Assembly: GCA_902766575.1 (NCBI GenBank)
Contig: CACXED010000007.1
Location: forward strand, 1-5,377
DNA from: an uncultured Ruminococcus sp.
Lineage (GTDB): Bacteria; Bacillota; Clostridia; Oscillospirales; CAG-272
DNA: 5,377 bases
Direction: 5' to 3'
The position numbers and the translations under genes were made by a program. The notes beneath the pieces are model-generated. The model searched no databases. It was not told the origin of the DNA and saw only the letters and a list, made by a program, of their open reading frames with translations. How positions within the stretch are numbered: the first letter of the stretch is position 1; every line of letters begins with the position of its first letter. This document shows, one piece after another, positions 1 to 5,377 of this stretch.

Positions 1-315
1 ACCGGAGCCGGGATGTCGTCCGCCGAATACACGTCTGTCTGCTTTATCGCCTTTACGATCTGCCAGCTGATAAATCTCACCGAGTACACGAGCGACAGGT
101 CGATCTTCTCCGCCAATCTGCGGCTGAACATCATCTACGCGCTGTTCATACTCGTCATCGGCGGTACGATAGCGGCTTCGCTGCTGCTGTCCGGAGTCGG
201 AGCTGTGCTCGGAGTTGAAAAGCTCAGCGTCTTTTCTGCGGTCTGCTGCGCGGTGATACCGGCGCTCAACCTCGCCGTACATGAGATATACAAGCTGCTT
301 GCCAACAAGAAATGA
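1..315 (+). CDS. P-type cation-transporting ATPase, C-terminal fragment (5' end outside window)
   Basis: The frame is open from base 1 to the TGA at 313-315. This gives about 104 residues of a gene that begins before the window, and the internal ATG at 13 is not the real start. Three hydrophobic stretches are visible, roughly residues 13-27, 47-68 and 76-95. A QLIN segment and an RSIF element follow the first. The last ends in a proline, then HEIYK and a lysine-rich cytoplasmic tail. This order (helix, QL-x-N, R-S-x-SIF loop, helix, short loop, helix with P and E-x-x-K) is that of the last three membrane helices (M8-M10) of type II P-type ATPases of the calcium or multi-cation group (Cation_ATPase_C). 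The catalytic DKTGT and nucleotide-binding domains would lie upstream, so the transported ion cannot be read here. The stop is 3 nt before the next ATG, suggesting translational coupling. Another polytopic membrane protein is possible but fits less well. Confidence 0.72.
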   Translation, partial: TGAGMSSAEYTSVCFIAFTICQLINLTEYTSDRSIFSANLRLNIIYALFILVIGGTIAASLLLSGVGAVLGVEKLSVFSAVCCAVIPALNLAVHEIYKLLANKK

Positions 316-318
316 GCT

Positions 319-822
319 ATGAGACAGTTTCATACATTCGCTCCGGTTTATGACGCGAGCTCAAGAGTGCTGATACTCGGCAGCTTTCCGTCTGTCAGGT
401 CGCGGGAGGAGGGCTTTTACTACGGTCATCCGAGAAACCGCTTCTGGCAGGTGATCTCGGAGGTGCTCGCCGAGCCGCTGCCGCTCACGATCCCGGAGAA
501 GCGTGAGCTGCTCTTAAAAAACCGGATCGCGCTGTGGGACGTCTGCTCGTCCTGCGAGATAACCGGCTCGTCCGACGCGACGATCAGCAATGTGGTTCCG
601 AACGACCTCTCGCCGCTGCTGACGACGGCGAAGATTTCGCTGATCTGCACCAACGGCAGGACGGCGGACAAGCTCTACCGGAACTTTGTTCGGAATATCG
701 ACATTCCCGAGCGCTGTCTGCCGTCCACCAGCCCAGCCAACGCCGCGTGGACGGTCGACCGGCTGATTTCGGAATGGAATATTATCAAGGAAGTGATTTG
801 CGATGATCAGCATCAATTCTAA
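319..822 (+). CDS. DNA-deoxyinosine (hypoxanthine-DNA) glycosylase, UDG superfamily family 6
   Basis: This 167-residue protein would remove hypoxanthine formed by adenine deamination from DNA and so start base-excision repair in the cytoplasm. The diagnostic N-terminal block is at residues 18-43: LILGSFPS, then a loop, then YYGHPRNRFW. This is the signature of the single-domain hypoxanthine-DNA glycosylase family. WDVC at 73-76 and TNGRTA at 111-116 follow, and the C-terminal block LPSTSPAN is at 134-141. N40 (HPRN) and N112 (TNG) sit where the family's two functional asparagines are expected; that assignment is from memory of the archaeal enzyme. The length is normal for the family. The start follows the ATPase stop by 3 nt with only a weak ribosome binding site, so coupling is likely. 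The 3' end overlaps the next gene by 20 nt in another frame. Substrate preference (hypoxanthine rather than uracil) is inferred from family membership. Confidence 0.9.
   Translation: MRQFHTFAPVYDASSRVLILGSFPSVRSREEGFYYGHPRNRFWQVISEVLAEPLPLTIPEKRELLLKNRIALWDVCSSCEITGSSDATISNVVPNDLSPLLTTAKISLICTNGRTADKLYRNFVRNIDIPERCLPSTSPANAAWTVDRLISEWNIIKEVICDDQHQF
787..793 (+). promoter_or_regulatory. Ribosome binding site for the SGNH hydrolase
   Basis: AAGGAAG lies inside the end of the glycosylase gene, 9 nt before the ATG at 803. It supports that start and therefore the 20-nt overlap between the two genes. Confidence 0.75.
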
Positions 823-1879
823 AACCGCGGATGAGCTTGAGATCTCGTCTGACGAGATACGCTCTCTGCCTGACGTCAGATTTTATAATATCAAGAGCGA
901 GCCTTTCCGCATCTACGGGCTCTGCGACCCGCTTTCCGACAAGCCCTATCACCGTATCCCCGAGGCTGTAGCCGAGGCTACCAGCGACGGCGTGCGCGGA
1001 CTGAATTTCAATACCGCGGGAGGTCGTGTGAGATTTACCACCACCTCGAGCTATGTCGCGATCAAGGCTTTCAACCCGTCGAGCGCCTGCATGACCAATA
1101 TGTGTCTGATCGGCTCGTCAGGATTTGACGTTTACATCAATAAAAACGGCCGCGACACCTTTGCCGGAGTACTTCGTTTTTCCGGATACGGATACAAGGA
1201 CAGCTTTGAGGCGCTTGTACATCTCCCTGCCGGACGCAAGGAGGTAACGATCAACTTCCCGCTCTACTGCGGCTGCCGCGAGCTTTATATCGGTCTCGAC
1301 TCGACGTCGGAGCTCGAGCGCCGGGCTGATTACCGCTTTGAGAAGCCGGTCGTTTTCTACGGCAGCTCCATAACTCAGGGCGGCTGCGCGTCGCGTCCCG
1401 GAATGGCTTACGAGGCGCTGATCTCGAGGAGATTCGATACGAACTATCTGAATCTCGGATTCTCCGGCAACGCCAAAGGCGAGGACGCTATCGCCGACTA
1501 CATGGCGTCGCTCGATTTCTCGGTCTTTGTCTGCGACTATGATCACAACGCGCCGAGCGTCGAGCATCTCGCCGCTACTCACGAAAAGCTCTATAAAACG
1601 ATCCGCGCGGCTCATCCCGACGCGCCGGTGATCTTTGTCGGAAAGCCCGACTGCGACCCGGTGAACAGCCAGAATGCCGCCCGCCGCGACGTCATCTACA
1701 ATACCTATCACAACGCCAAGCTGCGCGGCGAAAAGGTCATCTTTATCGACGGCTATTCGCTATTCGCCGGAGAGCTCCGCGAGGAGTGTACGGTCGACGG
1801 CTGCCATCCCAACGACCTCGGAATGGCCCGAATGGCAGACGTCATCGGCAAAGCCGTCGAATACGCGCTGAACTGGTAA
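803..1879 (+). CDS. Two-domain SGNH/GDSL-type esterase
   Basis: A 358-residue serine hydrolase of the SGNH superfamily, probably acting on an ester such as an O-acetyl group. The N-terminal part (about residues 20-170) is a beta-rich accessory domain. It contains YHRIPEAV and, at 107-111, GFDVY, matching the GxDLY motif that names the domain often fused to these esterases. The hydrolase domain runs from about 180 to 356. Block I is FYGSSITQGG (185-194) with S189 as nucleophile. The NLGFSGN segment (217-223) supplies the block II glycine. Block III is DYDHN with N249, and block V is VDGCHPND with the D332/H335 pair. All four SGNH residues are therefore present. The second domain resembles Lipase_GDSL_3. 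No signal peptide is seen, so the protein should be cytoplasmic. A good ribosome binding site at 787-793 supports the start. The natural substrate cannot be read from the sequence; deacetylation of imported sugars is a guess. Confidence 0.87.
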   Translation: MISINSKTADELEISSDEIRSLPDVRFYNIKSEPFRIYGLCDPLSDKPYHRIPEAVAEATSDGVRGLNFNTAGGRVRFTTTSSYVAIKAFNPSSACMTNMCLIGSSGFDVYINKNGRDTFAGVLRFSGYGYKDSFEALVHLPAGRKEVTINFPLYCGCRELYIGLDSTSELERRADYRFEKPVVFYGSSITQGGCASRPGMAYEALISRRFDTNYLNLGFSGNAKGEDAIADYMASLDFSVFVCDYDHNAPSVEHLAATHEKLYKTIRAAHPDAPVIFVGKPDCDPVNSQNAARRDVIYNTYHNAKLRGEKVIFIDGYSLFAGELREECTVDGCHPNDLGMARMADVIGKAVEYALNW

Positions 1880-1890
1880 AGTCCTCTTTG

Positions 1891-1898
1891 AAAGGAAG
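1891..1898 (+). promoter_or_regulatory. Ribosome binding site that sets a GTG start for the HydG-like gene
   Basis: AAAGGAAG ends 7 nt before GTG at 1906. The same frame is open back to an ATG at 1786, but that stretch lies inside the SGNH gene, is arginine-rich out-of-frame translation, and has no ribosome binding site. The HydG-like N-terminal helix begins just after the GTG. Confidence 0.8.
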
Positions 1899-1905
1899 AA
1901 TTTTT

Positions 1906-2931
1906 GTGGAACTGAATGAGATAATCAGCCTTGCCAAAGAGCGGCGCGGGCTTGACGCGGAGTCGGCAATCAGGCTGTTTGGCTCGGACGAGACGCTCGA
2001 TTTCGCCGAGAAGCTCAGACGCGATTCATTTTCCTCGGCGACGACGATCTCAGCCCCTCTCGCTCCTGCGCCCGTGGATATTCCCGAAAAGCTGAAATAC
2101 AGAGCGGAAAAGCTCGCAGCCGTCGGACACCGCCGCGTTTTGCTGACTCTGAACAGAGAGGCCGCCAAGGCAGCTTCAGCCGCAGTCGACACGCTGCTCT
2201 CGATCGAGCGTAAAAAGGACGATATCCGGCGCGTCGACGTCTATCTCCCGGACGGAGCCAGTGAAGATATCCTCGCGGAGCTTAAAGATTCCCATGCGGC
2301 TGCCGTCATCTTCAACGCGGACAGCGATTATTCCCTGCTCGCAGGGTCGGTAGGGCTTGAGGACGTCGGGCTTGCCATGCGGTTCACGCAGGACGAATGT
2401 CTGCTTCAGCTCGAGGTGCTGCTGCGCCGCGCCGAGGAGATCTCTCCGCGTCTGATGCTGATCTTCCGGGACGAGAGCCTGCCGCCCGAAATATTCGAGC
2501 GTATCTGCCGGACGCTCCGAGCCGCTGAGCCTTTCTGCCCGCTGATCATAGACTCGTCCGAGGATCCCTCGCTCACAAAATACGCGACCGGATATATTCT
2601 CGCTCCCTCAGAGCCGCTGGACAGGCTCGTGAACCGGATGATCCGCGCAAAGGAGCTCCCGAGCTTCTGCTCGGCGTGCAGATGCGAGGGACGCACCGGA
2701 GAGACTTTCCGCGACGACTGCCGGTCGGGCAAGCTGCACAATTTCTGCTATCTGAACGCGCTGATCTCGCTCAAAGAGTATCTGACTGACTTCGGGTCTC
2801 AGGACACGCGGATAGTCGGAACGGATATGATCCTGCGCGAGCTCTATTCGATAAAAAACGACGATGTGCGCGCGCTGATGGTCAAGACGATGAAGGAAAT
2901 CCGCTCGGGCGAACGGAATTTAAGAGTTTGA
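1906..2931 (+). CDS. HydG-like protein lacking the radical-SAM cluster motif but keeping the auxiliary Fe-S site
   Basis: A 341-residue protein starting at GTG 1906 and ending at TGA 2929-2931. HydG, the radical-SAM tyrosine lyase that makes the CO and CN ligands of the [FeFe]-hydrogenase H-cluster, is normally about 470 residues. Compared from memory, the match runs end to end. An N-terminal helix with GLDAESAIRL is at 15-24, and SAPL at 49-52 stands for HydG APLY. GHRRVLL at 74-80 stands for GHKRLLL, IRRVDVYL at 107-114 for IRRVNVNI, and EDVG at 152-155 for DDVG. LPSFCSAC at 251-258 and GRTGETF at 262-268 continue the match. NFC at 279-281, then LKEYL and SGERNL, complete it. C255, C258 and C281 make CX2CX22C, HydG's auxiliary-cluster motif; C260 and C272 are extra. 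The CX3CX2C loop is absent: about 20 residues are missing and an APLAPAPV segment stands there. Radical-SAM chemistry is therefore not expected. The true role is unknown; a cluster- or iron-binding accessory protein is an inference. Confidence 0.75.
   Translation: MELNEIISLAKERRGLDAESAIRLFGSDETLDFAEKLRRDSFSSATTISAPLAPAPVDIPEKLKYRAEKLAAVGHRRVLLTLNREAAKAASAAVDTLLSIERKKDDIRRVDVYLPDGASEDILAELKDSHAAAVIFNADSDYSLLAGSVGLEDVGLAMRFTQDECLLQLEVLLRRAEEISPRLMLIFRDESLPPEIFERICRTLRAAEPFCPLIIDSSEDPSLTKYATGYILAPSEPLDRLVNRMIRAKELPSFCSACRCEGRTGETFRDDCRSGKLHNFCYLNALISLKEYLTDFGSQDTRIVGTDMILRELYSIKNDDVRALMVKTMKEIRSGERNLRV
2668..2748 (+). other. Putative auxiliary iron-sulfur cluster site (CX2CX22C) in the HydG-like protein
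   Basis: The codons for C255 (2668-2670), C258 (2677-2679) and C281 (2746-2748) give the spacing CX2CX22C. This equals the HydG C-terminal [4Fe-4S] site, which in HydG also carries a labile fifth iron on which the Fe(CO)2CN unit is assembled. The flanking PSFC and GRTGE residues are conserved. Two more cysteines, C260 and C272, lie inside the spacer and would not be expected in ordinary HydG. Cluster binding itself is inferred. Confidence 0.7.
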
Positions 2932-2940
2932 ACATAAACC

Positions 2941-2974
2941 GAGCCGCGCGGCTTTTGAACGCGCGGCTCTTTTT
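2941..2974 (+). terminator. Intrinsic terminator of the four-gene operon
   Basis: A perfect 10-bp GC-rich stem (GAGCCGCGCG at 2941-2950 pairing with CGCGCGGCTC at 2960-2969) encloses a 9-nt loop and is followed by five T residues at 2970-2974. It begins 9 nt after the HydG-like stop codon and separates that operon from the next promoter. Confidence 0.93.
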
Positions 2975-2994
2975 GTGAAAAATCGAATTTTTTA

Positions 2995-3023
2995 TTGACT
3001 TCTGTCGCTTCTGATGTTATAAT
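2995..3023 (+). promoter_or_regulatory. SigA/sigma70-type promoter for the glycoside hydrolase
   Basis: TTGACT (2995-3000) and TATAAT (3018-3023) are separated by exactly 17 nt. A TG one base upstream of the -10 box (3015-3016) makes it an extended -10 promoter. The surroundings are AT-rich compared with the flanking genes. Transcription should begin near 3030, leaving a leader of about 38 nt before the ATG at 3068. No clear operator palindrome was seen next to it. Confidence 0.88.
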
Positions 3024-3054
3024 ATTTATGTACGGATTTGAATAATTTATCATC

Positions 3055-3060
3055 GAAAGG
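3055..3060 (+). promoter_or_regulatory. Ribosome binding site deciding the glycoside hydrolase start
   Basis: GAAAGG lies 7 nt before the ATG at 3068. The in-frame ATG at 3062 is only 1 nt from this site, and the TTG at 3038 lies upstream of it, so 3068 is the best start. Confidence 0.75.
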
Positions 3061-3067
3061 TATGTAT

Positions 3068-4993
3068 ATGGAAAATAAGGAACTTTTCAGCGCCGGGAAT
3101 TTTTTCACCGGCTGCAATTACTGGGCGTCTCACGCGGGAACGAATATGTGGCACGACTGGGATGCCGGAGTTGTCGACTCCGATCTCGCAAGGTTGGAGA
3201 AAGCTGACATCCGCGTCATGCGTATGTTCCCGCTCTGGAGCGATTTTCAGCCGCTCAAAATGCACCGCGCAGGCGGCAGCTCCGAGCGCGAAATACGGCT
3301 CGGAGAGGATCCGCTGCCCTTCACCGAAGCCGGACGCGCCGGAGTCGACGAAAAGATGGCCGACAGATTTCAGATATTCTGCGACCTCGCCGAAAAGCAT
3401 CACATAAAGCTCATCGTCGGTCTGATCACCGGCTGGATGAGCGGTCGTATGTATATGCCCGAGGCGTTTGCCGGACGCGGACTGATCACCGATCCGCTCG
3501 TCAATCGCTGGCAGGTGCGTTATGTCCGTTACATGGTCAGACGCTTTAAGAACCATCCGGCGATCGCGGCTTGGGATCTCGGAAACGAGTGCAACTGCCT
3601 CCAAAATGTCTCCCGCGACGAAGCGTTCAGATGGGCGACGATGATCTCCGACGCTATCCGCGTCGAGGACGCTGACCATCCGATAGTCTCGGGTATGCAC
3701 AGCCTTCTTCCTAACGGCTCGTGGACTCCGGAGGATCAGGGCGAAGCGCTCGATATCCTCTGCACCCATCCCTATCCGATCTTCACTCCCCACTGCGAAA
3801 CCGATCCGATCGACGAGATGAAAACGATACTCCATTCCACCGCTGAGACCGTGATGTACGCCTCGCTCGGAAAAAAGCCCGCGTTCATCGAGGAAGCCGG
3901 AACGCTCGGCCCGATGATCGCCGACGAGGAGACCGCCGGAGCCTATGTCAGAGCGGCGCTCTGGTCGGCTTGGGCGCATGGGCTCTACGGCTTTGTCTGG
4001 TGGTGCGCAAACGAGCAGTCGGCTCTGACCCACACGCCCTACGACTGGAACGCAGTCGAACGCGAGCTCGGATTGTTCCGGCTCGACGGCTCGAAAAAGC
4101 CGGTGCTCGAGTCGATGACTAATTTCACAAAATTCGCCGACAGCTTTGCAGCCGAGTTCGGAAAGCTCCCGCCGCGAATCACCGACGCCGTCTGCATACT
4201 CACTCAGGGTCAGGACGTCTGGGGAGCGGCTTACGGCAGCTTTATTCTGGCAAAGCAGGCGGGACTTGACGTAAACTTCGCGTGGAGTCTCGACGAGATT
4301 CCCGAAGCTCCGGTCTATATGCTGCCCTCGCTCTGCGGCGACAGCTCGATCGAGGGTCACGTCTTGACCGATCTGCTCGAAAGAGTTAAGCGCGGCGCAA
4401 CGCTTTATCTGTCGCTTGATAACGCGCTGCTCTCGCCCTTCTCGTCCTATACCGGAGTCAAGGTCAAAACCCGCTCACGCCGCGTAAAGGAGAGCGTCGC
4501 TATGCTCGGAGACGCTGAGCTTCACGAGTGGACGCAGTTCAAGTATGTTTTCGAAAGTATCGGCGCAAAGGTTCTCGTCTCTGACAGGGACGGCGAGCCG
4601 GTGCTGACCGAATACAGCTACGGCGACGGAAAAGTGTACTTCTGCGCGTGGCCGATCGAGACCGACGCTTCCGGAAAGCCCGGCGTCGTCAGCGGCGAGG
4701 CTGCTGTCCCCTATTACCGCTTCTACGAGCTGCTCGGGCTGAAAAATCCGGAGAAACGCGCGTCCTGCTCAAATCCATGTATCGGGCTCACCGAGCATAT
4801 CGTCTCCGACGGCGAGAGATATCTCAATATCATCAACTACTCGTCAAAAGAAGTCAAGACGTCAGTCAAGCTCGACGGCTTTGTTCTCGACCGCGCACTC
4901 ACTCCCAGCGGCGGAAGCTGCGTTCAGAGCGAGAATGGACTCGATGTAGTTCTCCCCGCAGACTCGGGTATGGCTGTTATACTCAAAAAATAA
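3068..4993 (+). CDS. Clan GH-A glycoside hydrolase (GH5/GH42-like) with C-terminal glutaminase-like domain
   Basis: A 641-residue enzyme predicted to hydrolyse beta-glycosidic bonds with retention of configuration. Residues 1 to about 365 form a TIM barrel. FTGCNYW near the N-terminus is followed by RVMRMFPLWSDFQ (49-61), with the R52 typical of clan GH-A. WDLGNECNC at 169-177 supplies the acid/base E174. THPYP at 233-237 and FIEEAG at 273-278 follow, with E276 as likely nucleophile, then FVWW at 309-312 on the last strands. Residues about 370-560 (VCILTQGQDVWG, YMLPSLCG, GDGKVYFCAWP) resemble the Rossmann-like, class I glutaminase-type domain found after the barrel in GH42 beta-galactosidases. 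A short beta-sandwich tail ends the protein. There is no signal peptide, so it should act in the cytoplasm on imported oligosaccharides. It has its own promoter and sits alone between a terminator and a convergent gene. The family number and the sugar (mannoside, galactoside or glucoside) cannot be fixed by eye. Confidence 0.85.
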   Translation: MENKELFSAGNFFTGCNYWASHAGTNMWHDWDAGVVDSDLARLEKADIRVMRMFPLWSDFQPLKMHRAGGSSEREIRLGEDPLPFTEAGRAGVDEKMADRFQIFCDLAEKHHIKLIVGLITGWMSGRMYMPEAFAGRGLITDPLVNRWQVRYVRYMVRRFKNHPAIAAWDLGNECNCLQNVSRDEAFRWATMISDAIRVEDADHPIVSGMHSLLPNGSWTPEDQGEALDILCTHPYPIFTPHCETDPIDEMKTILHSTAETVMYASLGKKPAFIEEAGTLGPMIADEETAGAYVRAALWSAWAHGLYGFVWWCANEQSALTHTPYDWNAVERELGLFRLDGSKKPVLESMTNFTKFADSFAAEFGKLPPRITDAVCILTQGQDVWGAAYGSFILAKQAGLDVNFAWSLDEIPEAPVYMLPSLCGDSSIEGHVLTDLLERVKRGATLYLSLDNALLSPFSSYTGVKVKTRSRRVKESVAMLGDAELHEWTQFKYVFESIGAKVLVSDRDGEPVLTEYSYGDGKVYFCAWPIETDASGKPGVVSGEAAVPYYRFYELLGLKNPEKRASCSNPCIGLTEHIVSDGERYLNIINYSSKEVKTSVKLDGFVLDRALTPSGGSCVQSENGLDVVLPADSGMAVILKK

Positions 4994-5032
4994 TCGGTCG
5001 CTCGTAATGCCGGACTTAACGTAAAATCAGAA

Positions 5033-5075
5033 ATACCCAACCATGCGTTCAGTTAAAAAACATATGGTTGGGTAT
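5033..5075. terminator. 12-bp inverted repeat between convergent genes, probable bidirectional terminator
   Basis: ATACCCAACCAT (5033-5044) is perfectly complementary to ATGGTTGGGTAT (5064-5075), with a 19-nt loop containing a run of six A. It starts 39 nt after the glycoside hydrolase stop and 9 nt beyond the minus-strand gene's stop. On the minus strand the stem is followed by TTTCTGATTTT; on the plus strand by an AT-rich stretch without a clean T run. Its position suggests termination in both directions, though the long loop and weak T tracts make it less typical than the one at 2941. Confidence 0.55.
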
Positions 5076-5084
5076 AAATTTATA

Positions 5085-5377
5085 TCAGATTTCAAGTCCG
5101 TCGTAGGCGGCTATGACACGGTAGGGAGTGTCGAGACCCGCGAGATGCTCCTCCAGCATCGCGTGAGTCGTTTCGTTCGGGCTGACGTGAGTGAGATAAA
5201 CTCTTGTTGCGTCGGTGACGGTATCTCTCCGATAAAGCTCCTCAAGCGTCTCCATCGCCGTGAAATAGTCCATGTGACCGGCGGTCCTGCCCGTGACCCG
5301 CCTGTCGAGGATCGGATTTGTACACTCCATTATCAGCACGTCGAGCTTTTCGCCCTTTAGCGCTTCAAAGGTCTCGT
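5085..5377 (-). CDS. Metallo-beta-lactamase-fold metal-dependent hydrolase, C-terminal part (5' end outside window)
   Basis: On the minus strand the frame is open from the right edge to the TGA at 5085-5087. It gives about 96 residues of a gene starting beyond the window; the GTG at 5339 is internal. Visible features are LDVLIMECTNP, then GHMDYFTAMETLEEL, then RVYLTHVSPNETTH, and a terminal VIAAYDGLEI. This order fits the C-terminal half of PhnP/RNase Z-like MBL hydrolases. In those, an acidic residue in the first strand segment (here E in MECTN, usually D) and the histidine of the LTH strand end are metal ligands. GHM is a further conserved histidine element. The HxHxDH motif would lie outside the window, so the substrate (cyclic phosphate, RNA or other phosphodiester) is unknown. 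It is convergent with the glycoside hydrolase and shares the hairpin at 5033-5075. Confidence 0.75.
   Translation of the reverse strand, partial: ETFEALKGEKLDVLIMECTNPILDRRVTGRTAGHMDYFTAMETLEELYRRDTVTDATRVYLTHVSPNETTHAMLEEHLAGLDTPYRVIAAYDGLEI

Noticed and set aside
1118..1711. Minus-strand open frame of 197 codons opposite the SGNH esterase
   Set aside because: It overlaps a well-supported gene, has no convincing ribosome binding site and no recognisable motif.
1786..1905. N-terminal extension of the HydG-like protein from ATG 1786
   Set aside because: The 40 extra residues are out-of-frame translation of the SGNH gene end, arginine-rich, with no ribosome binding site. GTG 1906 has a good site and begins the homologous region.
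1906..2931. HydG-like gene as a pseudogene of true hydG
   Set aside because: The frame is uninterrupted, the auxiliary cysteine motif has exact spacing, and the gene has its own ribosome binding site and terminator. The lost radical-SAM loop is not present in another frame. A pseudogene is not fully excluded but is less likely.
3038..3067. Upstream TTG (3038) or ATG (3062) starts for the glycoside hydrolase
   Set aside because: The TTG lies just after the expected transcription start and upstream of the GAAAGG site; the ATG at 3062 is only 1 nt from that site. ATG 3068 has correct spacing.
3050..4360. Long minus-strand open frame of 436 codons opposite the glycoside hydrolase
   Set aside because: It is antisense to a gene with clear catalytic motifs, promoter and ribosome binding site. 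Its translation is rich in R, S and G with no recognisable domain, as expected for a shadow frame in GC-rich DNA.
5043..5360. Plus-strand open frame opposite the metallo-beta-lactamase-fold gene
   Set aside because: It starts inside the inverted repeat, lacks a ribosome binding site, and lies antisense to a recognisable protein.
1..5377. CRISPR arrays, tRNA or rRNA genes, transposase genes, riboswitches
   Set aside because: No spaced direct repeats, cloverleaf-like sequence, transposase motif or long structured leader was seen. The longest non-coding stretch is only about 136 nt and is explained by a terminator and a promoter.

Overview
The window reads as chromosomal DNA from an anaerobic, fermentative Bacillota, probably an uncultured gut or rumen Clostridia. 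The evidence is fairly GC-rich coding DNA, purine-rich ribosome binding sites (AAGGAAG, AAAGGAAG, GAAAGG), a consensus SigA-type promoter, tight gene packing, and protein families common in that group. No rRNA or other taxonomic marker is present, so this placement is an inference.

Layout. Positions 1-2931 hold four same-strand genes that look like one operon. They are the C-terminal end of a P-type cation ATPase (cut by the left edge), a family 6 UDG-like DNA-deoxyinosine glycosylase, a two-domain SGNH/GDSL hydrolase, and a 341-residue protein derived from the [FeFe]-hydrogenase maturase HydG. Gaps are 3 nt, a 20-nt overlap, and 26 nt. A strong intrinsic terminator (2941-2974) closes the operon. 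A near-perfect promoter (2995-3023) then drives a single large gene, a cytoplasmic clan GH-A glycoside hydrolase with a C-terminal glutaminase-like domain (3068-4993). A 12-bp inverted repeat (5033-5075) lies between it and a convergent minus-strand gene, the C-terminal part of a metallo-beta-lactamase-fold hydrolase (5085 to the right edge).

Most interesting element. The gene at 1906-2931 looks like a HydG paralogue from end to end. It keeps the exact CX2CX22C motif that carries HydG's auxiliary iron-sulfur cluster (where the Fe(CO)2CN unit is built). It has lost the CX3CX2C radical-SAM loop and about a quarter of the barrel. The reading frame is intact, has its own ribosome binding site, and shows no frameshifted remnant of the missing cysteines. 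It therefore looks like a retained, repurposed protein rather than a decaying maturase. I do not know of a described family with this architecture. No hydrogenase, HydE or HydF gene is in the window.

The operon members do not form an obvious pathway (ion transport, base-excision repair, ester hydrolysis, HydG-like protein). Their co-transcription may be incidental. The glycoside hydrolase is a separate transcription unit.
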